Under the pieces are notes generated by a model, which ran no database searches, was not told the origin of the DNA, and saw only the letters and a list, made by a program, of their open reading frames with translations. The position numbers and the translations under genes were made by a program. From Hofstenia miamia (Eukaryota > Xenacoelomorpha > Acoela), in assembly GCA_004352715.1 (NCBI GenBank), contig SCFE01000001.1, positions 3,941,520-4,005,519 of the forward strand: a stretch of 64,000 nt of DNA, written 5' to 3'. The number at the start of each line of letters is the position of its first letter. Position 1 is the stretch's first letter. This document shows, one piece after another, positions 19,965 to 33,151 of this stretch.

Positions 19965-20731
19965 CTAGTTCAAGGAAGATGTTGCAGAAGCAAGTGGAGA
20001 CATTGGAGAAGGTAAGCATAGATTCTGGGTTGGAATTTGTATTAGGAAAGTGTGCGACAGTGACAATGACCAGAGGCAAGTGTGTAGATGGAGATGGTTT
20101 GACGACAGCAGTGGGGATAAGATTGACGAAGTCAAAGAGGGTACAAGTACTTAAATGTGATACAGAAAGATAGAACAGATCATGAGGAAATGAAGACGAG
20201 GTTAAGAAAAGAATACAAGAGGAGAATAAGGAAAGTTCTACAGAAGTCAGCATTAAATAGTATAAAGGCAATAATTACATAAGCTTTACCAGTGCTGAGA
20301 TATTCCGCAGGAATAGTTAGGTGGAACAAGAATGAACTGAGGTAATTAGACAGGGAGACAAGGAAGATACTAGCAGCAGAGAGAGCATTCAACTTAAATG
20401 AAGATGTAGATAGGCTGTACATGGCAAGGCATAAGGGAGGGAAAGGACTGCTAAGTGCGGAGGAAACTGTAGAAGCAGAAGCACTAGGGCTAAAGGAATA
20501 CGTAGAAGCAACACCTAGATGGTCAATACTGGAGGTCACTAAGGAGTTAAGGAAAATAAGAACTGAGAGTGAAAGAAAGACAGCATACCAGAGTAGGATG
20601 GAATTACAGAGACAAACAAGGTATAGGCAGAAGACAATGCATGGAGAATACTGGAGGAACACAGAAATATGTGACAGAGAAGAAAGCAACAAGTGGTTAG
20701 AGAAGGCAGGACTAAAAAGAGAAACAGAAGC
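19965..20731 (+). pseudogene. R2-like LINE copy 1: post-RT region
   Basis: Resumes after the RT active site (MLQKQVETLEK) with a stop at 20171-20173. It reopens from about 20290 (GIVRWNKNEL) with a stop near 20344, and is open from 20421 into the gap (MARHKGGKGLLSAEETVEAE). It matches copy 2 residue for residue for long stretches. The nuclease domain would lie in the gap. Confidence 0.75.
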
Positions 20732-21731
20732 NNNNNNNNNNNNNNNNNNNNNNNNNNNNNNNNNNNNNNNNNNNNNNNNNNNNNNNNNNNNNNNNNNNNN
20801 NNNNNNNNNNNNNNNNNNNNNNNNNNNNNNNNNNNNNNNNNNNNNNNNNNNNNNNNNNNNNNNNNNNNNNNNNNNNNNNNNNNNNNNNNNNNNNNNNNNN
20901 NNNNNNNNNNNNNNNNNNNNNNNNNNNNNNNNNNNNNNNNNNNNNNNNNNNNNNNNNNNNNNNNNNNNNNNNNNNNNNNNNNNNNNNNNNNNNNNNNNNN
21001 NNNNNNNNNNNNNNNNNNNNNNNNNNNNNNNNNNNNNNNNNNNNNNNNNNNNNNNNNNNNNNNNNNNNNNNNNNNNNNNNNNNNNNNNNNNNNNNNNNNN
21101 NNNNNNNNNNNNNNNNNNNNNNNNNNNNNNNNNNNNNNNNNNNNNNNNNNNNNNNNNNNNNNNNNNNNNNNNNNNNNNNNNNNNNNNNNNNNNNNNNNNN
21201 NNNNNNNNNNNNNNNNNNNNNNNNNNNNNNNNNNNNNNNNNNNNNNNNNNNNNNNNNNNNNNNNNNNNNNNNNNNNNNNNNNNNNNNNNNNNNNNNNNNN
21301 NNNNNNNNNNNNNNNNNNNNNNNNNNNNNNNNNNNNNNNNNNNNNNNNNNNNNNNNNNNNNNNNNNNNNNNNNNNNNNNNNNNNNNNNNNNNNNNNNNNN
21401 NNNNNNNNNNNNNNNNNNNNNNNNNNNNNNNNNNNNNNNNNNNNNNNNNNNNNNNNNNNNNNNNNNNNNNNNNNNNNNNNNNNNNNNNNNNNNNNNNNNN
21501 NNNNNNNNNNNNNNNNNNNNNNNNNNNNNNNNNNNNNNNNNNNNNNNNNNNNNNNNNNNNNNNNNNNNNNNNNNNNNNNNNNNNNNNNNNNNNNNNNNNN
21601 NNNNNNNNNNNNNNNNNNNNNNNNNNNNNNNNNNNNNNNNNNNNNNNNNNNNNNNNNNNNNNNNNNNNNNNNNNNNNNNNNNNNNNNNNNNNNNNNNNNN
21701 NNNNNNNNNNNNNNNNNNNNNNNNNNNNNNN
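20732..21731. other. Assembly gap (1000 N)
   Basis: Exactly 1000 undetermined bases, falling inside a repeated element, a common cause of assembly breaks. Confidence 1.
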
Positions 21732-22957
21732 CCGAGCCGAGCTTAGAAATTACGGTTCGTTGACAAGTCTGATCTATGCACAGCATTAGATTATTAAAAA
21801 TATGTAGTATTATGATGTTGAAATTTATTGGAGACTAGTTGAGATGATTTCAACATTCATCTTGTATGAATATAAGATCTGGCAACTATAAACAAAACCG
21901 GGGGCTTTTTCTTATTGTCTTAGAAGTGAGAAATTTTTAACTTTATTTTGGGTTGAAGTTAAATGCTTGGAATCATTTAGAAAATAGTGGCATGGGAAGA
22001 AGTGCTTAGATAAAACAACTTCTTTCTAGACATACATCTTTGAAACAGAAACGACACTACCCAGTGTTTTGGAAGATGGCTTTTATAACATGTTCGAGTA
22101 CTCCTTGAGAATAAATTTTCATCTGATGCTTCAAATACGAAAAATTACGAAATAGAACATAATTGGAAGTATATGTAGCTACTGAATGAATAATGAAGGA
22201 AAAGGGCTTATAAGTCATTTTGACCTATTGTCGCGTTTCTAGTGCTAATTTTAACTTGGGTGTGTGTACATGATATGTCTGCTTCATAAATACATTTCAT
22301 ACACAAGAGCTGAGATCAGGGTTCGGGTACAGGCCTTGCACAACCACATATCATTTTAGTGTTATGATCAAATGCGATAGAAGCGATAATACTTTCACAT
22401 GCATACAATTGGTACAAAACTTTGTCCAAACATTCAATCTAAACAACATCACAACTTCCTTCACCTTTGTTGTCTTAGAACCCAATGGGATTTACTTCGA
22501 AAGAAGCAGAAAATTGAATTGACATTTCAATGGTTTAACAAACTAATTTAAGAAATGCTATAGATATTAAGAAATGTTGCAAGTTGAAGTAAAACGGTTA
22601 CCTAAACCAATTTATTTTAGCAAATGCTGCGCTATAGGCGAGGTGTTAATTGTGCTGCAACTCGAAAGACTGTGATTGCAGTAGGCATTGATGTTACTAA
22701 AACGTAACAAACACAAATAGAAACCTTAACAAACATAATATATGACGTGTTATTACTTTGAAGCGTGATATTATCCAGGCTAGGACACCGAGTCTGTCAG
22801 GGCTTTGAGTGCACTAGTCACAGGATACACTCAGGTTCCAAGTGCCGCAATTATACCTGAATTTATACAAAAATGTCCAAATCTACTAAAAAAAATTGGT
22901 AAAATTAATATTTTTACAAGATGATAATATTGCAAATGGCATCTTAAAACGAAAATA
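21732..22957. other. AT-rich DNA, no gene recognised
   Basis: Starts with CCGAGCCGAGCTTAG, like the segment at 19890-19950, probably the same repeat. The rest shows no supportable exon or element. Confidence 0.5.
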
Positions 22958-22959
22958 TA

Positions 22960-23569
22960 GGGTTGTCGCATAAGTCTTTTCCAAAAATATTTTTTGATGA
23001 AATAATAGTTTTATAAGTTTTTCTCTGAAGCTCTTTTGACAAAATAATGGTACAGTCACTCGACTTAGAATTGCATAGTATTAATGAATAAAATCGATTT
23101 ACTCAACAATGAACTTAAGCCAAGAAAATGTACATGCAATTATGTTTTACAACTGGAAGAGAGGATTAAATTCTGAAAAGATGGCAGCAGAGATGTGTGA
23201 AACTCTAGGTTCTAATGTTGTGACATCAAGAACATGCAGAAATTGGATCACGAAATTTGAGAGTGGAAATGAGAAGCTGCAAGATGCTGAACGTTCTGGC
23301 CGCCCGTCAAATGATTTCTTAAATGAGGAAATTAAAGAATTCATTAGAAAAGACAAGCATGCGTCATCCCGAGAAATAGCAGAAGTGTTAGACGTACATC
23401 ACAGCACTCTTTGTAGACACTTACGAGATATGGGAAAAGAATAGGGTTTTGTTTAACATTTGTTTAATAAATGAATAAATATTGTTTGTTCAAATATATG
23501 TTTGTTTATTAGCAAAAATATTAACTATTTACTGACTTAATTTTTCGGAAAAGACTTATGCGACAACCC
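22960..23569 (+). mobile_element. Short mariner element with intact ends
   Basis: Perfect 23-bp terminal inverted repeats (GGGTTGTCGCATAAGTCTTT and three more bases) at both ends, each next to a TA (22958-22959 and 23570-23571), the target duplication of mariner. The element is 610 bp, about half the usual length, and encodes only the N-terminal domain of the transposase. Confidence 0.93.
23109..23444 (+). CDS. Mariner transposase N-terminal DNA-binding domain only
   Basis: 111 residues from MNLSQENVHAIMFYNWKRGL to LRDMGKE and a stop. The two helix-turn-helix units of mariner transposases are present: the first around residues 10-50 with RTCRNWITKFESG, the second with SSREIAEVLDVHHSTLCRHL. 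They are separated by the DAERSGRPS linker. Family members bind their inverted repeats with this domain. The catalytic DD34D domain is absent. The frame has no lesions and is followed within 30 bp by AATAAA-type signals. It could act as a binding-only competitor of a full transposase, or be a chance internal-deletion derivative. The ATG is the only one at the family N-terminus. Confidence 0.88.
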   Translation: MNLSQENVHAIMFYNWKRGLNSEKMAAEMCETLGSNVVTSRTCRNWITKFESGNEKLQDAERSGRPSNDFLNEEIKEFIRKDKHASSREIAEVLDVHHSTLCRHLRDMGKE

Positions 23570-23571
23570 TA

Positions 23572-25218
23572 TATATATGCATTAATTTATGCCAAGGTTA
23601 ACATAGACGAAAAAAATAGTCACGCCATAAGTTGATCAAAAACGTCCGATGAAAAATAGCGTATTTGATTCTATTGAATTTTCCAATAACTCAAATAAAT
23701 ATTTATTGAAAGCAGATATCGGAACAGGTAGAAATAAAATGTGAAATTTAGAAATCAAAATGCGAGGCCAAGTTCCATAAAATGAAACTAATTTACATTT
23801 TCAATTAATTTTATACAATGTGCAACTTGGCATTTATTAAAATTCTCCTCGTTCCCCTCTTATTAGTAATCTACGTTAAACTACAATTCCTCGAACTAAT
23901 ATATTTTACGATAACACATAAAAATAAACGAAAATGAAATGAAATCAACTGACATCTACTCAAGCATGCATTGGTTCAAATGAATACTGGGATACGGAAT
24001 AAAATGTAAGTGTGAAAATACTAAGCTAAGGCTTTACTATTTTAATACTTTAAACTAATGCATTAAAAAAAGAAACACCATCGGGAATTTAAGCGATATA
24101 ATTTAAAATAAGATCGGGTGTCAACCCACTGGTTATTTTGCTACAGCCGATTTCGTTAATAAATGTTTTCATCAATACTGGAGCTACAAACTCCTATAAA
24201 TATGTTTTAATAAATTTGCAAGAAAATATTGTTCAACAATTTTTAACGAACCCAAAAAAATTTTAATCCCAAAACCTAGCATTATGGTAGACATTCAACA
24301 TTATATTTTTCATTATCAACTGGAAATCAAGAAAACATGCTTTAATCCAATAAATAGTACTAAAATGAATCTAAACCAAGCTAAGGGTACACAAAAAAAT
24401 TATATTTTAAATTTATTTATTAACTATGAATCATAATTGGCATTCAGGGAAATGTATTTAAAATTTCAAAAACTTTTAATATGTTGTTAATGGATTTTTC
24501 TTACTACTGCATGATAAGAAATACTAAAATTCGGTCCTTTTATCGTATGAAATAGAACATATCGTAACCCTTTTTCTCAAAGGATTGCAAGATTTCAATT
24601 CCATATAAAATCTGCTTCAAAGTGAAATTTGGAGTTAAAACCTCTTCCAGAAAGACATCATAAATATTATCTAATTGTTGAAACACTTTAGAATAATTAA
24701 ATATAAATTTCAAGATTATAGGAATTTGATATGGATATATTGGATAGATATTGTTTGCAAATCCAAAATATAAAAAATTATTCTAAACAATCTATGCAGT
24801 GTATATTAAATGAGCCTGCCCAACAGGATTTGTTTAATAAAACTGAACAAAGCCTACAATTGCAGCAATTCAAACTGATAAATTTTTGAAAAAGACAAAA
24901 ATAGAAAATAAAACGTAACAAGGCTTCTGCAGTATTGAGAAAACGTTTACTATGTCTAAGGTATAGGAAGCTTGAAGCATTAAAATACGGAAATGAGAAG
25001 TTTTTCAAAAATTCTTCACTACTAAAATTTGAATATTCATAAATCAAAGGTAAAGGTCACCACTGCGTGGGGAACGTCCTTTACACCTATATGAATTTCT
25101 TCGTAAAAACATAAAAAATTATTTACGATTATATTGTTTATCATGTGAATGAGACTAAAATACTATTTAGTGACTAAATTCAAGCTTAAAATTTAAAACT
25201 GAAGATTTGAATTGAACG
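23572..25218. other. AT-rich DNA, no gene recognised
   Basis: No exon or mobile element supportable. A minus-strand frame at 24778-25047 is Phe- and Leu-rich and ends without splice signals; I do not call it. Confidence 0.5.
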
Positions 25219-25586
25219 CAGGCGCGGTTTTAGGGGGGGGGACGGCCACTCCCTTTCAAAAACGGTCTAAACGTTATATGAAATGCCGGACTTTATATGT
25301 GATTATTGCGATAAAAATAATTTTTTAGTGTTTTTCATGCAATAGAAACAATTTTCCCAAAAATTGTTTGCTCTTCCATCAATAAAGGGCGTCACAAAAA
25401 GACTAACTTTCATGTGTATAAATGTAAACCCGAAATTTTGTGCGAAAAACATCATAAATCGTTGACATTTTTGCAAAATATAAATAGATTTATTTTGTAT
25501 AAAGTGCAAATATATAATCGCTTTATAATATTTTTAGGAAAAAAATTTAAACCGCCCCGGTTCAAAACTTTCTAGGACCGCGCCTG
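25219..25586. mobile_element. hAT MITE, family A (368 bp)
   Basis: Ends CAGGCGCGGTTTTAG and (reverse complement of the right end) CAGGCGCGGTCCTAG, 13 of 15 identical. The flanking octamers ATTGAACG / ATTAAAGG agree at 6 of 8, a decayed target duplication. A G-run follows the left end. Confidence 0.8.
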
Positions 25587-26890
25587 ATTAAAGGAAGTAG
25601 TAAGTTTAAATCTATGTGATGACATTGTCCAACTATGCATTCTGGCTTAAAAATCTACAAATCAAGATGAGCAATTCACCTTGGAGTCAATTAACCAAGA
25701 GGTGGACAAACAACATAAAGTGAAAGTATTGACCGGGAACTGTATTCCTATAGAGGGAAATCTGCTATTCAGTATTTATTTACTCGATTCAGTTTATAAG
25801 ACTAGTATGTTCATTAACTAGAATTGCAAAAGAAGTCATTCTTCAACATGACTGATCGCTACCTACAAGCGTGGATTGGAAATTTCAAGTTCTACAACAA
25901 TGAATTTTTACATAAGCCCAACATAGTAGTTGAAACAGTTCTATTTCTTCGGTTTACTTTCTCTCAGCCCAGTGTCATCCCACATTTGAAATCTTAGACT
26001 TGTATCAGATAAATCTGAATCATCAAAACTTTTTGAACTTGTTCTGATTGTAGACGTTGTTGAAAAAATATACAGCCCAATTGCTTAATGGAGAGCTATA
26101 AAATAAATTATTAAAAAGTTTATTTTTTGCAAGATTTAAAATTGCTGGAGTTGATAATATATTTAAGGCTCTAAAAATCTCTACAAAAGAGAAGCAATGT
26201 TGAGCATACCAACAGGTGTCATTAATGTATAAAATGCCTTAAAAGTCGATAGAAGGCCCTTTCTAAAGGCTTCATTAGTTACGAAGGAAAAAATAAAATG
26301 CCTGTGGAACAGACTAACTATAATTATGAAGTTAATTCCACACCTAGAAGATGCCAAAATATAATTCATACATTTTCAATACTGGTTATATATGATTGAG
26401 TATATAGAAATGTAAAGGCCCAAGACCTTGTGCTAGCATCTCGTAAAAAGTGTGCGCAATGGCATTTTATTGCGACTGAGGGGGCTTCAAATACAATAGG
26501 CGACAGGCCTGTTAGAAATAACACACTAACTCAAGTACTACTCTAAAACGGGATGATGCAAACGCTGTTACTTAAAACACAAGAGTTTGAAACGAGTTTA
26601 AAAAACAAATTATTGTGCGATTGAAGAAACGACTGTACGCTATTAATTAAAGTCTAAGAATATAGGTAAAGGCAATAAACGGTATGCAATAATCGCACTT
26701 GAAAAGTAGAAGTAGAAGAGGTCGGGGAATTAAAAATGAAATTGTTTACATTGTCTAAGAGATAAATAAATGTGACAATTTCTTTAAAATATTAAATCGG
26801 TCGATTTAGCAACTTAAATAAATAATGGTAACATGGTTTGCGTGAGATTTTAGTAGGAAAATTATAATGAACAATGTCGGAAGAACTTAC
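25587..26890. other. No gene assigned; one protein-like stretch
   Basis: On the plus strand a frame at about 25660-25820 (QDEQFTLESINQEV, later LTGNCIPIEGNLLFS) looks protein-like but has no splice sites or start that I can defend. It may be a transposon scrap. The rest is AT-rich. Confidence 0.35.
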
Positions 26891-27040
26891 AAGTGGAATG
26901 TACTTGGAGGAGGTGTTAACATGGTCGAGTGAGATTCCTTTTTGAAGTCGTGCGCCTGCTCTGACGGCCAGTAGCTGTACTTTGAGTTTATTCAGCATAC
27001 TGCGAGATACAACAGCTTGCGTTTCCCGCAATGTACTCAT
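26891..27040 (-). CDS. Probable first coding exon of an unidentified gene
   Basis: ATG at 27040 opens 50 codons ending at a consensus donor (CCACTT|GTAAGT) in phase 0. The peptide begins MSTLRETQAVVSRSMLNKLK and continues with VRAGARLQKGISLDH. It is basic and helical, as in a mitochondrial targeting or regulatory N-terminus. I do not recognise the family. The upstream 27041-27130 is richer in GC and CpG, consistent with a promoter. The next exon was not found. Confidence 0.5.
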
Positions 27041-28425
27041 AGAAATGCAAACAAAACGAAAGCGGCTCCTAATGAAATACAGACGAACATCTCACTGTAC
27101 TACACGAACGGTGGCAATGCCAAAACATTGCGCAACCACGGATTCCCTCATTCCAAACAACAACAACAATAAGCGTTTAACTGTAATTCAACGTTGGTAA
27201 CACATAGCCAATAATGAGTTACTTTAAGTTTGGTGAAGCGAGCGCGCTATCTCAAAAGAGAATAGTAAATGGGAACGCATTATTTAACACTCCTATCGCC
27301 AGTAATAAAGACAAATGCCAATGATCACACGCTATCGGGTAAATAGCACGCCGATCGATTAGATACAAATCACTCAACTATTCCACCAGGGAGTTTAACA
27401 ACAGGGAAACATTTTCAAAAGTTTCCACCGATTCAATGACCCTAGAACACAAGCACCCCATTCACAAATATCCCAATTAAACCATCCAACAGAACAAAGC
27501 TCTGGATAGAGCGGTATTTGGGTTGATTAATAAAGAGGCCTAACAAAAATTTTTTTAAGAGTTGTTACTTGTTTTCAAAAGAAAACAACCTTGTTGTTAA
27601 CAATTTTTCATGATGACCTTATAAAAATAATGGTGGGGCCTATTTATCCCATTAGACCTTTCACTTGGGATATAGGGATTAATGGTGTCAATTAGGCTCA
27701 TGTAAACATTAGCGGGAATTATAGTTCCCGTTCGAATCGAAAGGGTTAAAGGTAAAACCTTTGGAATAACAAACAGAACAAATTCCATTTCAAAAACAAT
27801 ATATCCACCAAATTCTTGATACTTCTGACTTCAAGAATCTTAAATCATTTCACTCAACTTTCGAGTTTTGCGAATGATTAACGTTATTAAGGAGTTAGGT
27901 TACATTTGGTAATGCAGTCCTCATAACCAATCCTTGAAAGACAGAATTTTCAACAAACAACTAATCAATTGCGATTTACTAGAAATTCATAAAGACCATT
28001 GTCAACAATTTCATAATCTCACAATTAAAAAACTGAAATAATTATGTCAGATCCAAAAAAGATATCGCAACCTCATTGAATTTTCAGGAATTTATTGCAA
28101 TACCTATATGTAAAGAGATTGTGCATGAAAAAAGACAAAACTGATTCAATAAACTATATATTATGCAATGAATGATTAGGGACCAAAAAACAATGTCATG
28201 TTTCAAGACAGAGAAGCAAGAAGTATACAGATGAGATCATTGAGGTTCATTTCATTGCAGTAATAATCATTAGCAAAATATAAATGATGTCCAAACATTA
28301 AATATTTGAGAAATAACAGGATGTAAAGACAGTTCATAACATTTGAAATTTGATAGTAAATTAAAGAAAAAAAGTGCTACTAATGCAGCACCCAACATGC
28401 ACAGAGGTTAAAAAGTGAAGCTCAC
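27041..28425. other. No gene recognised; possible promoter at its left end
   Basis: 27041-27140 has elevated GC and CpG upstream of the ATG at 27040. The remainder is AT-rich with no supportable exon. Confidence 0.4.
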
Positions 28426-28560
28426 TGTGTAGGAAGAGCAGTTGGTGTAGTCTTCGATGGATCCATTGACACGATCTCCTGATCCCGACGAGAGACGAGC
28501 AGCAGGTAAGACTACTGAACCGGACGAAGCTGCCATCCCAAACGAAAGAATGTCTGGCGC
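28426..28560 (-). CDS. Exon of unidentified minus-strand gene
   Basis: 45 codons in phase 0 at both ends between an acceptor (ATATTTAG, AG at 28562-28561) and a donor (TACACA|GTGAGC). The peptide is APDILSFGMAASSGSVVLPA followed by a Ser/Gly-rich stretch to NCSSYT. GC and CpG content are well above the flanks. The internal ATG could make it a first coding exon (MAASSGSV...). Phase would also allow direct joining to the exon at 33553-33661. Low complexity prevents a family call. Confidence 0.5.
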
Positions 28561-29149
28561 CTAAATATCCACCAATGGTAAGAAGCGTACTCATTAAACA
28601 CATTAATTAATCATTTCGCCACTAAGGAGGGAGAGCGGAGGCATTTCAACAAGACATCCTCTCCAAAAATTAAGCGAAATGGCTTGCAATTGCAAAAGAA
28701 ACTATTAATAGTACTTAACACACAGTGCATTATGTTTTTCTAAAACCTCATACAAAGTCAGAAAACAGAAAAACTCAATTAATGCACATTTCCTTATTGG
28801 AAAGAGAGTGAATACATTGACATGATTTGAAATTCTTTTTTATATGACAGGTAAAACATGTTGGTTTACTTTCCACGCTTCCATCTCCGACGAAAATTCA
28901 ACAATAGCAATATGAATTATTGAATTGCAGTCTGCTAAAACTTTGTCTCTTTGTTTTATTAACACCAAATTAACACTCTTACAAATCTCAAAACCTCAAC
29001 CTTATAAATCATAGTTACAATCAGCAGACGAGTTTTAATTCCTTCATTTGCAACAAATACCCACTAATTGTTGACGAAATTAAAATGTATATGTTAAACA
29101 CAAATAGACAATTAAAAATATTTCAAATGCACAATATATATATATATAT
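28561..29149. other. No gene recognised
   Basis: AT-rich, ending in a TA repeat (about 29133-29149) in which the next MITE is inserted. Confidence 0.5.
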
Positions 29150-29282
29150 CAGAGGCGTAGCTAACCCATGGAATTTAGGGGGGGGCAAAGAAAATTATTT
29201 AGCAATTTTATTGCAATGTTCTAATAAGCTATTTACTATTATCTCTGAAGGAATGGTGATCTCCACTATAGCTACGCCACTG
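29150..29282. mobile_element. hAT MITE, family A (133 bp)
   Basis: Ends CAGAGGCGTAGCTA and (reverse complement) CAGTGGCGTAGCTA, 13 of 14. The flanks are ATATATAT on both sides, compatible with an 8-bp duplication but inside a TA repeat and so not diagnostic. A G-run follows the left end, as in the other family A members. Confidence 0.8.
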
Positions 29283-32200
29283 ATATATATATATATATAT
29301 ATATATTTGCAACTATAGCAGAATATTGTAGGAAAAATATTTGAATACAAACGCAAGCAAACGTAATGGAATAGTAAAAAATAATCAAAACCAATAGTTC
29401 ATTATTTCATTACTAGTGCAGATTGTCCTCAATGTTAACATCCAGTCCATGACTGCAGCTCAAAACGATCTTTATATGGATCAATGTTTGCAGGCTCTTT
29501 ATAAATTACTTTTTGTTCGCTCAACTGCTTTTCTGATCCAGCTAATTTTACTTGAAAAGTCCTAACTTATTTCCTCTCTGAACTTGTAGGAAGTGCGATT
29601 GGAGATGGTATATTGAACAATGTGTCTTCAATATGTATTTTGAAATTTTACTTAAAATTATCCAATATTTTCGAGAACAGAATAAGAAAATTAGATATAA
29701 TCTAACGATTTCAGAATTCATCCAGATACATACTGTATATCTGAATATAGTATAGTTTTTTTTCAATTAAATGCGTCCTGATTTCGTAATTTACTAGTGA
29801 CATTCGAAATTTTGCAACTTCAGAATATGAAGATAAATTAAAAACTGAACGACAGCATCCTAGCTAAATTACTCAACAAAATTTACAGTCAACATTAGGT
29901 GTTCCAAAATCCTAACATCTTATAAATATATTAGACCTGATAGATTGTCTGGGAAACATCAAAAATATAAAATTCATAAAAAATGTGTTGTATATATTTC
30001 CACATTTCTGTTTCAATCAGTGTTTGAATCTAATAGCTTTGCATTCTAAAGAGCAATTTTTTACCATCTAAACAATTTTCAACACACATAAATTTTTTAC
30101 AGATTCCAGATCACCTTTTTCTGTTAAAAATAACATAAATCATACAAGTGGGATTCAAACAGTTCAAATTTTCCAAACTTTCATTCATTCACCTGTTTTT
30201 TTGTTGAAATTAGAGAAAAAGCAGTCTAAAAGTTTCATGCATGTCATGAATGCAAGGCGCCATCATTCATAAAAAAAGGTGAAACAGTGGGAGGCTTTGA
30301 TGATAACAGCAAATTCAATGTCATGTTATTTACTGTTAATTTGTTCATATGCTTTCAATATAAATATTCACACTCCAGTGCACGGAATACTAAACAGGTT
30401 GGGGACTTCAGGGACCAGGTGAGTCATGGTTACACAAACTGTTAATACGATTTCAATGTGGAAACTAATTTCTCTTCTATTTACTTAACCAATAGATTAT
30501 ATTGGTTTGCTTAATATTTATGGAGTCACTGTAAACACCATAATTGAAATCTAATGTTTAACCGTTGAGATTAAATAATAATTGAATAAATTTGTAAAAT
30601 AAATGAAATCACATTATATTTTTGGAATTGCAAAATAAAGTGTTCAATTGGAAGAATGACATGTAATTTCATTTTCCTTTTTACATTTATATTTCCAGGA
30701 ATTATGGCAAATTTTTATGAGATTCTCAACACCATTGAGTTTAATGGATTAATGAAGAACCTTGCACAACACATTGACCAAAACAAATGTCAAATTAATG
30801 CAGATATTTCTGCTCTACAATTAAATTTTAGAGCATATAATTATTGCACATGTAAAAGAAACAGAAGAATGAACATCTACTAAAAACATTGGTGATTTTT
30901 GATGGTTTTTTGAAAAAAAATTTAAACGTTTATAACTCAGGAACTAATCAAGATATCTAAAATTTGAAAGGACTATAGGACAGAAGAATGTTTTTTTTTC
31001 ATTTTTGATTTTAAACAGCTCTCGATCACGGCCCCATTGAGGCACTGGGTCCTCTAATTATCAGCACGGTCTGCCTTTATGGGCTTAATTGGTTATTCTA
31101 TATAGTGAAGATTAGTTGTTGCTGCTATGGGCCTTCGATCTTCTGATTACCTGAAAAATTGGGATGGAGAGCATTTAAAACCTTTTTAAATCACTAGGAA
31201 TTTTGAATGAATAATTATGATTCTTTTGAAGTACTTCAGGTACAACAATACACTATTGTCCAGATTTTCAAAATTGGAACACGTTCACCAATAAAATCAA
31301 GATTTAAAACAATAGAAATGAGTTTTGGATGTAATTGACTACGATTTTAAGTGGGATTCAAACAAAAATATTTAAAAAAAATATTTTAGACTATGGGTGT
31401 GAGGGTCTCGCTTTTAACAAACCTCAAAATTATGATGGCATGTGAAAGGAGACAATTGGTACCATTAAAATCTGCATTAGAAATGCGTCAGAACAACTAA
31501 ATGATAAAATAGAGAAAACACCACATGATGTTAAGTTGTAACCATGTCTCTCATGCTCAAATGGGAATATAATATTGTCTAGCCAAATGGATGTGCTCAA
31601 TTCACTGGGAAGTGGGAGGCGATAAATAGAGATTGGTTTATAATTAAGAAGTGCGGCATTGTGCTGGTGACAAGTGTCAGTCATTTTCAAAGGCAAAACT
31701 GATTGATAAGAGATTGCAGCATCAAGAACAATTTAATTAATTTTGTATTGCAACTTACTTTCATTATAACTAAAAAGAGAAAACTACGTGATAAAATATT
31801 CAAGCATTTTTATTGGTATGTGATAGATAAAAAATCTAGAAAATTTTCTGCACAAATAATTTGTATATGACCTATATCAATATATAAACTAACTCAATAT
31901 GCAAAGACTTTTGGTCAAATATCAGTGCTTGCTTTCAAATATTCTTGTTGGAGAGATATTATCAGTGGTTAAACTATTTTCGATAGTTTTATGTGTTCAT
32001 TAGTACGACATGATAGAAACAGTTTCAAACAATAACATAATTCAAGGAAATTCAATAAAATGACAAAACTACATGATTATGAACATAATGACAACTTTTT
32101 AAAATAAGTGTGTCCGCGTTTATACTGAATTCAAATGTTTTATTAACTTTTTAAGCATTCAATACATTGGAATAAATAAAAAAAACCGAAAATTCTTGGA

Positions 32201-33103
32201 CTGCGTTTCAGATTTCAGTTTCTCACATTTGATAAGCATCTTCATATCATACAAAAGCAAATATCCTGACTTTAAGTCCATCAATTCCGCCTTGGGATAA
32301 TGGAGTAAGTAATATCTGCTGTTAACATCTCTAATCTGACAATAATAATATCTCGACTTCGGAATAGAATTTGAAGCTGATTATAAAAAGAAGAATAATT
32401 TTAAAAGTATGAAGATTTTTTTGTGGTAATTTGAAGTATTTGCTGATGGAAATAGTTTAAATTGTGAGGAAAACTTTCGGTAGAATTTGAAGATATTTGC
32501 AAAAAATCGCGTTGAAAATTTCAGAAGCCTCTTCCTTCAGGTGATATTGTTTGGATATACGCTTACTGGGTTTCAACTATTTTTTGCTTTTAAATGTCTC
32601 AAAAAGTAGCTCTCAATTGACTTTTTGAAATAAGTCACTGTTTTTGGTTGGGGAGAAAATGGACTTGACGTAGAAAAGTTAAAGATTCTATGTGAAAGTT
32701 GAGACAAGCCGAAAAACTGTAACCAAAATAAAACTCTTCCCTTAAATCTAAATGTATTTAGAGTCGGTCTTTTGCTTCTGAATTTCTGACCTTATCAAAT
32801 GCCAAGGAGAATCACGCTCTAGTCAACCAGAAACAAACATTATGGCGAGTGCCAATTCCATTGGTTAAAAAGATTTATATACATAAAATAATTCGTGTTC
32901 ATTGTGGTTTGGGTTTCACCGAGATATGGACTAAGTTAGTTAATGGCTTACAGAATTTTCACATAGATATAGACTAATTTGATAATGACAAATAAAATTT
33001 AAATATAGATGCAGCATAGATATATGTAACCGGTGAAAACCGGTTAAGTTAAGAAGCAATCCAGTTAAAGAAGGTTGGGACGCACAACACTAATCTATAT
33101 ATA

Positions 33104-33151
<48 letters not shown>

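Larger units (their letters stand above)
18683..20731 (+). mobile_element. R2-like (RLE-type) LINE, copy 1, interrupted
   Basis: Starts with a tRNA-like segment, then a Lys/Glu-rich N-terminal coding region with a Myb-like domain. It is broken at 19596-19964 by TA-rich and GAGCCGAGC-rich sequence that replaces the RT core, and resumes with the region after the RT to the gap at 20732. Where both copies can be compared (19965-20731 against 40785-41531) only a handful of differences are visible, so the family was active recently. Defective. Confidence 0.8.

Noticed and set aside
20421-21786. Long frames running through the gap at 20732-21731
   Set aside because: Only the part before 20732 is real sequence (LINE copy 1); the rest is N.
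24778-25047. Phe/Leu/Cys-rich minus-strand frame
   Set aside because: No splice sites, start context or family; composition of AT-rich noncoding DNA.
31430-31696. 88-residue minus-strand frame
   Set aside because: Somewhat protein-like, but no splice or start support and no known motif.
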